A stretch of 64,000 bases of DNA from Isoetes taiwanensis (GCA_021234155.1 JAJEKV010000016.1:434001-498000); one strand, 5' to 3'. Positions 45,401 through 57,658 are shown, counted from the first letter of the stretch. The notes: generated from the letters alone by a model not told the origin. Numbers and translations: made by a program.

Positions 45401-46942
45401 CTTCGAGTGAGTTTGGCAAGAAGATTGAGGGAGACCTTATGAGATATGAACTTCAAGGAGGTATGGGAAAGTCTTTTGTAAAGGAAGCGGAAACGAGATA
45501 GGGCCCGGGGAAGCCTTCAAAGCGTGCAGAGAGGCAACTTTGTTGTATCACAAGCATAAGTTATTGTGTACGAGTCTTGAGGGGTAAGGAAGTTAATTCT
45601 TCCACGACACACCAACAGCCCAATAGCGAGGGCATCTTTGCAGCTTCATGAAGACCTATTTCAAGATTGAAGTAGCTACTTTTGGCGGGAATGAAAGAGA
45701 ATGAAACGCATATATTGGGATTACCGGCTATGTCGGCAGAACCAAAGTGAGGGCAACCCGGTTCAGGGTGCTTTAGAGCCATTGGGGGTGCCAAATGCAA
45801 AGTGGGGAGGTCATAAGCATGGATTTCATCACAGGTCTCCCAAAAGAACCCTTCGAGGCGAGGATGCATTGATGGTTATGCGTGAATAAGTTATCTAAGA
45901 TGGCATTTTGTGCCTTGCAAGACTCTTGACACCGCATTAGACAGCTGCCCGAGTTATTTGTAAGGAGATTTTGAGACTCCATGGCATGCCTCGGGGAGAT
46001 AATATCGATAGAGATTCTAAGTTTATGAGTGCCTTTTGGCAAGATCTCTTTAGCACCATTGACGAAGCTCTCCATGAGCGGCATATCATCCCCAAGCAGG
46101 ATGGCGAGACGAGGAAAGGGCGAATCCCGGATCATTACAGAAGACGTAGTTGGGGTATGTGTGGAATAAGCAATCAAGTGGGATGAGTACATTCACTTGT
46201 GGAATTATAGCCTAGCGATTGCCAAGCGAGGGGTCATCTCCGGATATGTCTCCTTTTATGGTGGTCTGGTACCGATTAGCCCAACCCACAGGATACACAG
46301 CACAACCATTGTCCAAGGTAAGTGTCCCGGCCGAGATGTTAGGGGATATCACGGCGGTAGAGAGTAGGGGTTATTTATTAGCCGTAGTCAGTGAGAAGAG
46401 TCTTAACCCGACAAACCTGAAGATAAGTAAGGGAGTTTAAAGGTGAAGCGATCTTGTTTTGGCTGAAGATCAAGGTGAAGCAAGCCAAGGCTGGATTGGG
46501 AGGGTACAGAAGCTTGCCCGGGTGGTGGAGCGTTCAAGATTTTTGGAGAGAGTGGGCTCTCAAGCCTACAAGTTGGATCTGCCGGCCCATCTTAAAGGTC
46601 CACAAAGGTCTTCCGCGTAATGGATTTATTAAAAGGCACAATCCTAACCACGAGGGTTTTGGGATGTGCTTTAACTTTGTTGGAAATGGCGAGGAGACAA
46701 GTAGAAATAATTTTGAATTGCTTCTTGATAAGTCATTCAAAGAGGAACAAAAGGGGAAGTCTCAATTCCTCCAATATTTGGTTAAGTGGAAGGCTTACGA
46801 GTGGAAGGCAGCGACATGGGTATTGAAGCAAGATTTGGAGAAACTGATACCGGAAATTTATGAAAGGAGTTTGATGGTGAGTGGAGTCTCGGAAAGCAGT
46901 AAACCCGACTTGCAGTGGTTAGCTAATTATGTTTTTAGTTAG
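45401..46942 (+). pseudogene. Gypsy integrase with GPY/F module and C-terminal chromodomain
   Basis: Integrase inserts element DNA into chromosomes; a chromodomain steers it to chromatin marks. Seen: a damaged zinc-binding region (FHDTPT near 45,600 to the CRQNQ-like C at about 45,735), KMAFCALQD (about 45,898-45,925), ILRLHGMPR (about 45,970), RDSKFMSAFWQDLFSTID (46,010-46,063; an Asp of the DDE triad), QDGETR (about 46,100), a GPY/F-type segment RVGSQAYKLDLPAHL (46,549-46,595), then the chromodomain QFLQYLVKWKAYEWKAATW (46,760-46,820) followed by EDLxxLIPEIYE-like text. The last frame ends with TAG at 46,940-46,942. The chromodomain keeps the core Y-L-V-K-W-K-x-Y and A-T-W. Confidence 0.92.
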
Positions 46943-47810
46943 CCTTAAGCACGGCGCACATGCATTCTAGTTAGTAGATTGCATGTGCGAGAACCTTATG
47001 AATCGTGTAGGCGATGATGGGATCGCCTTTAGGGCATTCACGAGCCACCTGCAGCACCAAGAAAAGTCTTGCTTATGATACATTAGGGTCATGTGAGTGA
47101 GAATAAGGCATGGTGGGGCGATGATGGGACATCGATTGGGATGATGTATATGCCGCGATGTAAACGAGAGTAAACCTGACGTGGGGTCATAATTGAAGGG
47201 ATTAAGTGATCATCTTGTGATGATGGGATCGTGAGGCGTTCCCTGCTTCAGGAAAACCCTCGGGGCATGATGCCGCCCCGGGGTGTACTCGTCGAGGATG
47301 GTGTACAAAGGTAGCACTCGATCATGGGCAATGATGGGAGGCATCTTAAATGATCCCTAAAAGCTCAAATCCGAAAGGGCCATGATCTTGGGCAAGATCA
47401 GTAGGACAACCTTGAGCGATGGTTAGGCTCCAGGAGGTAGAGGGTGGTCCCCTAAAACCACAAATTATTAACTAAACTAGCATGTGCTCCTTTTGCGGGC
47501 AAGTAGAAGGAGGACATAGCGAGGAAGCGCGTTCACGAGAAGATAGGGGAGCCATAATTTAGATTATGAACCCTGGCAAAACTCTTATAATACAGTAGTT
47601 TGAATTATTATAAAAGTATTAGCGTTAATGGCTATATAATTTTGTATAAGTACAAATATAGCCTAATTTTGACACCTTTTAACTAAATAAAAACTTCGAT
47701 TACTTCTAAACTAAATTAAAGGTTATGACATGAACTTTGAGGGCATAAGATAGGATCGTCACCTTAAGCAATCACGAGGGAGCGGCTTATTGTCCTAGGG
47801 GGAAGAATAA
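46943..47810 (+). other. Gypsy 3' untranslated region and polypurine tract
   Basis: No coding content. The word gatgatggga or gcaatgatggga recurs at about 47,006, 47,118, 47,220 and 47,330, a loose internal repeat. The polypurine tract agggggaagaataa (47,797-47,810) ends exactly at the 3' LTR start and would prime plus-strand DNA synthesis. Confidence 0.75.
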
Positions 47811-49456
47811 TGACGGTCGAGGGGAATATCACGTCATAAATCGTATATTCTGGATCAAAATCACTATACAAGTCTATCATTCATAGCCTTGTATACCATA
47901 GGTTGTGGCACTAGGGGCATGGCCAAGTTATTTTCATAACCCAATAACCATAGAGTTAAGCCATTATCCGTGGCCTTAACCTATTGGAACCCTTGCGCCA
48001 CACGAGGGACTCACCCCATTGGTGCCGCGTGGCATCCTAGGTGGACCACAAGCTCATATAGGCCTAAGCCCAACCTAGGCCTCTTTCGACCCTAGCACCC
48101 GAGGAGACTCACCTACCCGTTGAGAGCCCGTTTGAACATGGATTATTGTGGCATGAGGCTGGTCGCGGCGGCCCAGCCGGGGGTGAAGCGTTCTTGGGTA
48201 GGAGGCCGGCTTGTGAGTCAGCGGCGAGGCCATGGAGGCGCCGCGGATGCGGAGGAGAACCGAGGGCGAGGTATGTAGACTAAGTGCGTGGTAGCTTATC
48301 TGGAATTAGCATTCGAGATATGCGTATCTTGTATCTAGAGTACAGAGCCATCCTAGAGCAAGTATTCAACATCTTGAACCCTAATCAATGAACACTAACC
48401 ATTAGTTAGATTTGTATGATTAGGTTAAGATATTCTTATTATGATTATTCTCATGATGTGATGATTATGTGATGATGGTTGATCATGTTTTGCTCCTCTT
48501 GTGTATTGGGAAGGGGTAGAGACCTAGAGCCATATGTAGTATGCTCCTAGAGTAGATCCCTTAGTTCCTATATTTAGTTTGACGTGCATAGGAACCCACG
48601 GGGCTATTGAGGCTATGATATGACTCGTACGCGGATAGCGGGGCTAGAGGGAAAGTGGAGGGAGATCCTGCTTGGGAGTGGGGAGCTTGGGGGGATCCCA
48701 TGAGTGGAAGCTGGAAGGCTTATGGTGGTCACTTGGGTGGGCGAGCATGGGTCAGGCACCTCCTGGGGCAATGGTGTTGCCCACGCCTCACCGAGAGCTG
48801 CAAGTGTAGAAGCGAAACCGTTGCCGGGGAGTTGATGCGGTGCAGATGGTGGCCGACGCGATTCTCTGGCACGCGCCCGGCACCTCTAGACCACAGGAAG
48901 GGGAGATGCAACCCCTTCACGCCTCGCCGGACGGGAGATGCAACACGGGCGATCTCGATATGGGTGATACCATGGGATTGCGTATCCAGGAAGGCTAAGT
49001 CTGTGAGCCTGATCTAGCCCATGCGCAAAGTATGCACGGGGAGGCGGATGGAGTGAATCAACCCCTAGCCATTGTTCTAAGCCAGCCCTGCGCCCGTTGC
49101 CATGACACCGATGCACTCTATCTTGAGGCCTAGCGGTCGGTCCACCCTCGCATATGAGTGCAGTAGGGTGGGAGCTCCCATGTTTCAACATTTGTGCTTA
49201 TCATCTTTGTATTGGTTTATATGTGATGCACTACTCTTACGGTGGTATTTGGCTATATGTTGATGCTAGTTACGTGTTATAAACTTCATTTGTTATAGGA
49301 GCCCATAGGGGCAGACGCATAAAGACACCTTCGTGTTCCCTTCATACGAGGTAGTCTCTTGGGATGGCGGGAGGGCTTATCTTATTTGTTGGCGGATAAG
49401 AGGATTTCTGCTTAGAGTGTATGCGGCGGTAGTATGTTTTAGCGGGAAGCGTCACA
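47811..49456 (+). repeat. 3' LTR of the gypsy element
   Basis: About 1.65 kb, starting tgacggtcgagggg and ending gaagcgtcaca. Collinear with 37,099-38,759 with many short indels. Its ends and the adjacent polypurine tract fix the right boundary of the element. Confidence 0.92.
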
Positions 49457-49503
49457 AGATCTTTGTTTAAAAGTCCTTAAGGCTAGTTATTCCCTTTGTT
49501 TAA

Positions 49504-50298
49504 GGTCCATACTAGACTAATCTTGTAATACTGAACTAACCCGATTTATCCCACCACCTTCACGGCGACCAAAGTGGAGGACATGTATAGGCTTTTAAGT
49601 TTTATACCCGTGGGGATCATCATCGTATAACCCTAGTAACCAACTCCCCAAAGATAGAGCATTGACAAGGTTTGAACCATGACCAAATGCACATTTATTT
49701 TGGCATTACTAGGCCTATACCAACTCACCACACATCAGTTGGAGCCCAAAACTTTTGCCTTATATGCACACTTGTAGGCGGGGATATAATCAGCCTTAGG
49801 AGTCTAGGTCCTAGGGGCAACTCTAGGGGCATGGCTTTTAGCCTCACCATCCTAGTGCCACCTACCATAGTCCCATTTTAAGGTCCATACTAGACTGATA
49901 TGGAGACTAGCTAGTCTATCCCGCAGCAACTACTTGCGGCAGCCAAAATGGAGGGACATTATAGGCTTTTAAGTTCTACCGCGTGGGGATCTTCCATATA
50001 CGCATAACCCGATAACCAACTTAAAGATAAACATACATTGGCAAGGTTTGAACCCATGATCAAATGCACATTTATTTTTGGCATTACTAGGCCTATACCA
50101 ACTCACCACACATCCCAGTTGGGCAAAACTTTTTGCCTTACATGCATGCTTTGTAAGAGGATATAATCACGCGTAGGAATCTAGGTCTAGAGAGGGGGCA
50201 ACTCTAGGGGCATGGCTTTTTAGCCTCATGCATCTGGGAGTACCTAGTACCATATGAGATTAAAAACAACCTTCCAGCAGAGATTAGTCTAGTATGGA
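49504..50298. mobile_element. 0.8-kb element with 16-bp inverted ends and an internal 378-bp tandem duplication
   Basis: The left end tccatactagactaat (49,506-49,521) and the right end attagtctagtatgga (50,283-50,298) are exact inverted repeats. Inside are two tandem copies, starting at 49,504 and 49,882, that share taaggtccatactagact, ataggcttttaagtt, caaggtttgaacc, atgcacatttatttt, ggcattactaggcctatacc and ggggcaactctaggggcatg. No transposase is present. No clear target-site duplication was found. A copy of the end sequence also sits at 33,195. Confidence 0.75.
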
Positions 50299-52381
50299 TT
50301 AGTCTGGAAATGCAGGCAGCTATGGCACTCAAAAGGCGTTTGGTTGGGGCTTGAGAAGGCGCTTTGGATTACTTGATTGCTTCGGGGCCCAGAAGATGTG
50401 AATAAGTCATTCCAATTCTAATAGTCATATACAAGAATTTAAGCATTTGGTGGAGCCCGACACCTTGTACCTCTGAGGTGAAGTCCAAATATATTTAATC
50501 CTATAATTTAACTAGTCATGAGAGAGTATATATTATTAAAGCGAGGTGAGGCATTAAAAAATGTAGCCCTAGCCTATCGATTTATAGAAGCATTTATAAT
50601 GTGCTAACACATGTTTACTTAATATAACATTGATTATTACTATATATCCATTCATCGGATTGCAACTTTGCATTTTGTTCAAAATTTAGACCTTAGGTAT
50701 CACCTCCTCAGGAAATCATTCTTATAGTACATGGTTGAGTGAGGGGCGAGAGCATCATCGAGTTTGCCTCCGGTTAACTTTTAGTTGCTAAAATTGAGTG
50801 GAATGCCCATGCAAAAGCAGCGAAGTGTGCATCTGAGTGCTTTCGGTGATGCTTGGTATAAATGGCTCTTATGTAGAGGCAAAAGTGTGGGGAAATAGCT
50901 ATTTAAAGGCAACATTAGAGAGCAATGCACGGCGTAAATGCCTCATGTGTGTTATGGTGGCTAGTGTGGGGAAATAGACCTTTACATTTGAAATAACTTG
51001 GAGTTTGACGATTTGTTCTACTTATGCATATAAATGTTGCATAGAGGCAAATCCTCAAATAGTCAATTCAAATAGTGATATCGTTTTCACTCCTTATAGT
51101 GCTATTTTTGCTATTTATAACTAGTTCAAAACCCTTGCATAATCTAATAAAGTGTAATTGCTCAAATATATTGTTTCAACTGCTTTTTTAATCCTTTTTA
51201 ATGCGGTGTTTACATTTGCTTTTTCTAATGCGGTGATAAGCTAAGAACCATGGTGTTGGGGTTTTTGAATCTATATTAAGTCCACAATTGTGCTATCTTG
51301 CAATGGATAAACTTTGTTAACATTAGTCAACATAAGAAAACTATATTTGCAATTTCGATTGGATAGACTTAGTAGTATTGGATGATTTAATTTTTCTTTG
51401 GCGGTTAAAAAGTGGGTGAGGGGCCGGACCCTAAGTCTATCCAAAATTATATAATAACCAACAGTCTTGGGAGAATTATATATGTAATAGTCTTTGAGAA
51501 TTTAAAAACTTGTTTGAAGCATCAATGGCGTCTACGACATAAATTGATGGGTTTCTAAGCACATAGAGCGGTTTCCCGATATATGAATCTTATTCTAATT
51601 GATGGGTTTAGGAGAAATAATTTTTAAATTCAAAAGATCACTCAAAATCGGTTTTAGGAAGCGAGGAAAAGCCCTATTTAGAACATATTGAAGGCGGATT
51701 TGCCATGACCAATGTTGCGGGGAATTTGACCGCGACTGCGAGGGCGGCTTTGAGATATGCATAGGCTGCACAAAATTATGGAGCAAGAGAGATGCCTTTG
51801 GTTTATTTACATAGCCTAAAACTTTTACATTGCAAGCATTAGGAATGGACTTCATTTTCGAGAGAGATTAGGCGAGATCTTGCATGTAGATTGAAGTGGG
51901 AATGCTTGCTATATATTTAGTGATGTGTTGAATATGATAGAGCTTTATTTATATACTTATATTGTTGGAATGTAGCCGGCAACGTGCTTCACCAGAATCT
52001 TGTGGTCATTTGTGTTGGACATGTAATTACGGTGCCATAATACAGCCTTAAAGCCCTTCCCTCCATATTGTGATGAATTTTTCTAAATTTAGGGTCACTC
52101 TGGGGTGTGTTAGATCTTAAAGTCGACCAAAAGCCCCAAGAACTCTGTTTGTGCTTCATGATTTGCCAGCCGTACTTACATAGGCCGATAAGCACAAGAG
52201 ATTTTTTATTTTGAGTAACATAGCAGAAATAAAATAAAAAGCGAGCATATAGATATATATAGCCCGGTGCTATGGTTGTATAGGCTCACCAATATTGCTT
52301 TACGGGCACATTTGGGTAGAGAGCAGAGTCTCTGTTTAGGAACTGGACTAGATGGAAAGATGGGTCTCATCGGTACATTAT
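50299..52381. other. AT-rich spacer, no gene recognised
   Basis: Mostly AT-rich. A word like agtgtggggaaatag occurs at about 50,886 and 50,971. Minus-strand frames at 51,595-51,855 (86 codons) and 51,989-52,195 (68 codons) are protein-like but match nothing I recognise. The spacer ends where the copia-family LTR begins. Confidence 0.4.
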
Positions 52382-52569
52382 TGTTAGAATATAGATTAAA
52401 AACCTAATTATAAAAGATTACGCTATTAAGAAAAGCAGTTGAAATCTACATTTATGCCATTAATGGCTTATTGTAAACATATTTTGGATGTATATATGAG
52501 AAGGGGTAGATGGGTTGAGCCCATCGATTCTTACAATTGCTCGTTCTTGGAGCTTGGTTCTTGTTTTCA
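52382..52569 (+). repeat. Copia-family LTR, short (~188 bp), plus orientation
   Basis: Starts tgttagaatatag and ends ttttca, immediately before a primer-site-like tggtagcatcgagcc (52,570-52,584). The inverted counterpart is at 57,672-57,885 and a partial one at 53,103-53,202; all share ccattaatggcttattgtaa and ggatgtatatatgagaag. An LTR below 250 bp is short but normal for many Ty1/copia families. Confidence 0.85.
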
Positions 52570-53102
52570 TGGTAGCATCGAGCCGTAAAGGCGAGAAGGA
52601 TCGAGAGAGAGAAGAGTGAGTCGTAAAGGCCCGAAGATCACGAGATAAAAGAGTCATCGGCCCGGAAGATACTTAATTTGCAAATGGACCTGAAAAATAC
52701 GGAAAAATTGGATCGAACCAATGCCGCGGTTTGGTTACGGAAGATGCAAAGCCGTTCTTGAAGAAAGGGAAGTGCAGGATGTAGTAGCGGAGATGATCCC
52801 AAGCCAACAAGAAATGAAGGGGATGGAGGAAGTTGCTCCATCTGGCGGTGAGTGCCCTCCTTAATGCTTGGAGGAAGAAGGATATGACCAAAACCTCCAA
52901 CTGGTGTGCGGCCCAAGATGGTGATTCCATTGGTAAGGCTTAAAAGCAATGCAAATGAAGGATGGGGAGTGTTTGAAGAAGACTTTCAAAACACCGCGGC
53001 ACCAAGCGCTAGCATCCCATTGGTTGCTTTCGATACCATGCATGACAAAAAGAAACTCAGCCGACTCTAACCTTGAGGGTTAAGCAAAGAGACATGGAAC
53101 CT
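52570..53102 (+). pseudogene. Copia gag piece joined directly to an RT piece
   Basis: After a damaged iMet primer site (tggtagcatcgagcc) comes the same sequence as the reverse complement of 57,300-57,650: agagagagaagagtgagtc, gataaaagagtcat, then gag text with ggatggaggaagttgctcc and gtttgaagaagactttcaa (52,970). At about 53,041 it switches abruptly to tgacaaaaagaaactcagcc and ggttaagcaaagag, which in the other copies (61,241 and 63,279) belongs to reverse transcriptase about 3 kb further downstream. It is therefore a plus-strand copia with most of gag-pol deleted. It ends at 53,102 against an inverted LTR. Confidence 0.8.
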
Positions 53103-53202
53103 CAAAATAGTTTACAATAAGCCATTAATGGCATAGCGATTCAATATACGTTTTCTTAATAAGCGAGAATCTTTTATAGTAGGTTTAATCTATATTCTAA
53201 CA
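53103..53202 (-). repeat. Truncated 3' LTR of the minus-strand copia
   Basis: About 100 bp, ending attctaaca at 53,202 (the TG start of the LTR on the minus strand), collinear with 57,753-57,860. The other end stops in caaaatag at the junction with the plus-strand RT piece. The word caaaata belongs to both sides, so the junction shows microhomology. Confidence 0.8.
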
Positions 53203-53204
53203 CA

Positions 53205-54690
53205 CACCCCGATACACTTACTTGAGGATGCCAAACCAAGTATCCTGTGCATCTTAAACACTCTACGCACAGGCTTAGTGAGCAAGTCTGCGAGCATTTT
53301 AATACTGTTGAGATATATTCCATCTTGATAGATCCATCCTGACCTTTTCCACGGTAAAAGTGGTGATGAATGGATATATACTTAGATCTCCACGTGATGG
53401 ATTGGGTTCTCTGGCAAGACGTCTCTTTATCATTGTATACAATGGTTGGCCATGTGATACATGCAATTTGACTAGAAAGCGCCTTAGCAGGTGTTTCTGC
53501 TGGCCGGTCTTAGCTACATGATGGCTTCCACGGGAAGAAAGAGCCAAGTGGTTTGCTTAGAACTTGTCCAAGTTATTGCTGCCCCATGAAGCATGATAGA
53601 AAAACGTGGTGGATCTTCTTGTATCTTGGTCTCATGTCGGCATCAACAAAGGAAGCGAGTTTCACTTCGGATAATTAGAGTGCGGACCATGACTGAGGCC
53701 CTATCCGCGGATGTGCCTTGAAGGTATCGAATAATTCTCTTCTTGCGCAGTACTCCGGAGACACGGATTTTGCATGAAGACTGGCGGCGGTACCAAGCGC
53801 TGGCGCAGTAATGGGGCACAGTTAGCACCATGATGTGCATTAAGCATCCAAGCATTTGCATTCCTATAAAGGATTTTTCTCCATCCGGTACATTCCTTCC
53901 TATTTTGAGGTTCCATGTCTTTGCTTAACCTCAAGGTTAAATTTCTTTGGAGTTTCTTTTATCATGCATTCCCCATTCAAACCTGCATAATTTCTTAAGC
54001 ACTTTGCTCTTGGTAGATTACCAATGTCCTTCTTTGCCTATCTCTTAGAACTTGCAGTCCCAAACAAGTTTTATCTCTCCCTAAATACATCATCTGAATT
54101 CAACCCTTAAAAACTTGTAGTGGAATCAATTCCCTCCATGCCCTTGCTTATAACTATAAATTGTGATGCATGCTGTGACCATGAGGATATTTTGCCCATT
54201 CCTTGACTCTGTTGTACATCTTGAGAAGCCAAGATTTTGAGAAGCCGTCTATTCTATTGTACCACATTCTTGGACTTTGCTTGAGGCCAGGTATAATGCT
54301 CTATTCAATTTACATACCTTGCCATTTTCTTGATTGAATCCTTGGTACGGTTCATGTAGATTTCTTCATCCGAGGGAATCCATTCCATATTTGTCTTTAC
54401 ATCATTTGATGTATTTCCAGATTTTCTTTATAACTTTGCTAATGCTATCTTTGTTGATTGAGGTCATCTTTATGCGGAGAGAATGTCTCATCGAAATCTA
54501 TCCTTGTTGTTAGAAAACCTTGTGAAAACCTTGAGCCACTAGCACGGCCGCGATATCTTTGGTACGACCCATCAGCGCCATGTTTGATGAACACCCACTT
54601 GCATCCCTCTTGGTTTTCTTCTCTTGGGCAATTCCACTATATCCCATGCATGTGTCATGCATTCTGATCATCTCTTCTTGCATGGCTATT
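53205..54690 (-). pseudogene. Copia reverse transcriptase and RNase H, frameshifted
   Basis: On the minus strand: an RT start EGCKWVF (about 54,600-54,620), the RT tail VGCLMHIMVLTVPHYC (53,800-53,850) and RIIRYLQGT (about 53,710-53,740), then RNase H text with LLRRFLVKLHVSHGQP (53,435-53,490) and the conserved end DLSIYPFITT (53,365-53,394) and DGSIKMEYIS-like text near 53,330. The YVDD region expected at about 54,140-54,200 is scrambled and the two catalytic aspartates cannot be read. Same family as the + copies at 60.5-62 and 62.6-64 kb. Confidence 0.85.
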
Positions 54691-55214
54691 CTCCAATGCC
54701 GGATTCTGTCCCTTCCAATGCTTCCTTAGTGACAACAATTCCTAACATTTCTGTGAAAAACATTCATAAGCACATTTTCCTCCATGTCATTATCCACCTT
54801 GGGCCATGGATTTGTACTCAAAGCGTAGCTCATGATCTACGGCATTGCTAATCGCTGCGGACCCTCTAGATTTTTTTCCATTCAAGCCACCTTGTTGTTG
54901 GATGGTATCTCTGATACTCCTTAGGATGCGCCCCCTACCTTCCTCTTACATGGTAGTGTTCCTAAGGATATTCTACGAGGCTGATGCGTGTGTCTCATCT
55001 TGCCTAGAATTCATCTTTGACTCTTGCCATTGTTTGACTCTTCAAATTCTGACAGAAGCGACCATCTTATTTGCTGCTTGTTGAAGTGCGAAATCACCTG
55101 GATTGTCTTCTTGTATTTCAAGCCTAGAAGTCTGTCTCTTTAAAGAAAAATCATCTTTCCCATTTTCTTGTGCAAAAGCAGGTCCATATTCATCAAACAA
55201 CGGCATTGCTTTGC
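54691..55214 (-). other. Copia integrase-RT linker
   Basis: Variable linker of the copia polyprotein; small frames only. Matches the plus-strand linker at about 59,960-60,480 (for example the plus words gcacaagaaaatgggg and gagtcaaacaatgg have inverted counterparts here). No domain expected. Confidence 0.5.
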
Positions 55215-56100
55215 TACTTACGGCTGACCTTTGGTGCTCATATCACAAAGCCTATATCCTTTCCCATCCACTTGCCAATAGCCTATGAAGATGCATTTTT
55301 CTTGCCTTGCCATCGGCTTAGATTTTTGATTTGCTTTGGGTGAATGCATATGCAATGCATCAAAGACTTTGAAGTGCGCAACATGTCCAGAGCTTGTAGG
55401 CGCGCACTCCATAGTCCCCTCCCGGGAGTTTTTCCTTGAAGCTAGCTACTTGAGTTGGGGCCTGTTTGAAGATAGCATGCGGTTAAAATGCGCCTCTCTA
55501 GCCCGATCAAACACTTTTGCCCATTTCATCATACTTTCGGCGGCATTCCTTCAATGTCCCTCATTTTCTCTCTGCTACTCCGATGCAGGCATGTTCATAT
55601 GGGTTTGATAGGCTGTCTCCTGATTCCTTCTTCTTGAAGACAAACATTAAACTTATTGTTAGAGACAAATTCAGTCCCTATTATCGCCCGGATTGCACCA
55701 TACCCTGTTTCATTTTTCGACGACTTCCATATTTTGAATACATCCAACACTTCATTTTCTTTCTTGTAGAAGACAAAGCGTCTTCCCTTGTGTAATTGTC
55801 TACGATCACTAAGTATTACACTTTACTGAAGTGATTTCCACGGGCATGTATCCCACTGCATCGGTGTGAATCCAATTGCAAAGGTCTGGTAGCTCGTGTG
55901 CCACACTCTTTATTTTTCTTTTTATTTGCGGTTTGCCACTTATATACCCCTCACAAGCCCAAGTTTCCTTTTGATGAGACCTCCATTCCGTCACCATACT
56001 CTCTTTTACTTGACTGATGGCAACACGCCTTGATTGATATGCCCAAAACTGCCTATGCCACAATTAAATGTCTTTATACGGACCAGCTGCTACCAAAGGC
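55215..56100 (-). pseudogene. Copia integrase with pre-integrase zinc region, frameshifted
   Basis: Minus strand: pre-integrase zinc region MWHRQFWAYQSRR (56,025-56,063) followed by ETWACEGYISGKPQIKRK (about 55,920-55,975), then MPVEITS (about 55,835-55,855), a catalytic-core region with EFVSN-like text near 55,660, and the C-terminal segment HVAHFKVFDALHMHSP and EKCIFIGYWQVDGKGYRL (55,240-55,390). The last motif is also present at 59,875-59,935 in the plus-strand copy. Integrase joins element DNA to host DNA. Several frames are needed to read through. Confidence 0.88.
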
Positions 56101-57658
56101 ATGTAATATAACCGTTTTTCTCTCCTTCAATGAAACTTGTATAGATACCCATATCTGGCAGCCTTAGCAATGACTCTATGTCTTGTATTCAAGAGTATGA
56201 TTCATTCTTCTTGATGCAACGAGAGGACCCCTTCGAAGCTAATCCTAGCTAATGACATCAAACTTCATGGCCAGGAGCTGTTAAGATTGCGAGGAGCGAG
56301 GCACCTTGACTGTCATTTTGCAGATTCCACTAGAAATGCAATTCCAAGCGACATTTCTTCCATGTGTACGTTTGAAATGCAGCCGACCACTCACATGGTT
56401 GTCATTCATTATTGAGTTCTTCTTTGAGTCAAGCACCGAGTCCTCCTTGATGATTCGCGCGCTGGCTATTTCTTGCTTTGAGATCGCCATAAGTTAGTAC
56501 CGCCACCAAGCCCCTTGATGTTCACGCATCTCATGATGCATTGTGATCCTGCCATCTTCTTTTAAAAATGGGATCAAGAGTTTTACGCGGTTACCCTTCA
56601 AATCGCATGCTTTTCTCTGTCATTCGTCTACAAAAGCCATGTTGGCCTCACGATTCACTTTACGTACGAGGAGGATTTTCCTTTGTTTCTTACGCTGTAC
56701 TGTGGGCACTTGAAGATCTGTTTGCTAGACCTCGTATTGCTCCATTTTTTCCTTGAGGATAGTTTTTTCCCCTCGTTCTTCTCATTTTCTATCATCTCTT
56801 CCTTTGACGACAATCTTCTTGAAATCCTCCTTCTTTGGCGGCAATTTACTTGAAATGTGCCCTTTCTTTCCACATATTATCCACGGCATTCAAATGCGTT
56901 TTTGATGACTTTGTATGTGCAACAAAAGCACCTCTCCCTCCTCATACTTTTACTTGGTGGGATGCACATAATCTGACTAATAGCAGTTTCACTTTTCATA
57001 ACTCCATCGCACAACCCATGGCTTGCTTGATTCTGAATCATAAGGCTGAGGGAGCTGGCCAAGATTTGTGGTGCAAAATCCTCATCACTTATGGTATGGT
57101 TCAAGGCTGCGATTGATGAGGCAGGCTTTCCATATGACTAATGTGATACATTTGAGTCCTCCTCTTCCTTCATCTTGGCCTTGAAGAAACTTTTGCCAAA
57201 GAAACAACTTCCTAAGAGGTGCTATGTGTTTTGAAAGTCTTCTTCACCCATCAGCTAGCACTGCGGTGCTTTTAAGCCTTATCAATGGGATCTGGCCATC
57301 TTTTTAAGTCAAACATCATTGAGGGTTTTAGCTCTGTTATCCTTCTTCCTCAAGCATTAGGAGGGCAATCTCATCGGCCGAGATGGAGCAACTTCTCCTA
57401 TCCCTTCATTTTCTTGTACTATTGGCTTGAGATCATCTCACGCTTACTACATCCCAGGACCTCCCGCTTTCTTCAAGAGCGGCTGCATCTTCGAGGAACC
57501 AAAGCGTGGCATTGGTTGGTCCAGTTTTCAGATTTTTTTGAGGGTCCATTTGCTGACTTTGCCATCTTCTCGATCGGATGACTCTTTTATCTCCTCGAGA
57601 TCTTTACGCCTTATGACTCACTCTTCTTCTCTCTCTCTCTGATCCTTAGCCTTCACAC
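56101..57658 (-). pseudogene. Copia gag and protease region, frameshifted
   Basis: Minus strand: gag start region near 57,580-57,540 (MAKSANGPSKK), the segment RKLFLWQKF (about 57,190-57,215), SLNHTISDEDFAPQILAS-like text (57,060-57,110) and a zinc knuckle read as CGKKGH at about 56,855-56,875. The protease DSG motif was not found. A text equivalent to VLYVPG lies downstream and is clearer in the + copy at about 58,890. A short exact block at 57,230 (ttttgaaagtcttcttca) is the inverted form of gag text at 52,970 and 58,010. Confidence 0.75.

Larger units (their letters stand above)
37099..49456 (+). mobile_element. Ty3/gypsy chromovirus-type LTR retrotransposon, structurally complete
   Basis: A 12.4-kb element with two collinear LTRs (37,099-38,759 and 47,811-49,456), a primer-binding site, gag, RT-RNase H, integrase with a C-terminal chromodomain, and a polypurine tract, all in + orientation. 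Pol order RT-RNase H-integrase defines Ty3/gypsy, and the chromodomain places it among chromoviruses; overall length and LTR size are compatible with the Tekay/Del clade, which I infer but cannot prove. The flanks aagat (37,091-37,095) and aagat (49,456-49,460) may be the 5-bp target-site duplication, the right one overlapping the last LTR base. The coding frames carry many short indels, so either the copy is inactive or the sequence has errors. The two LTRs are similar except for indels, suggesting a fairly recent insertion. Confidence 0.93.
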
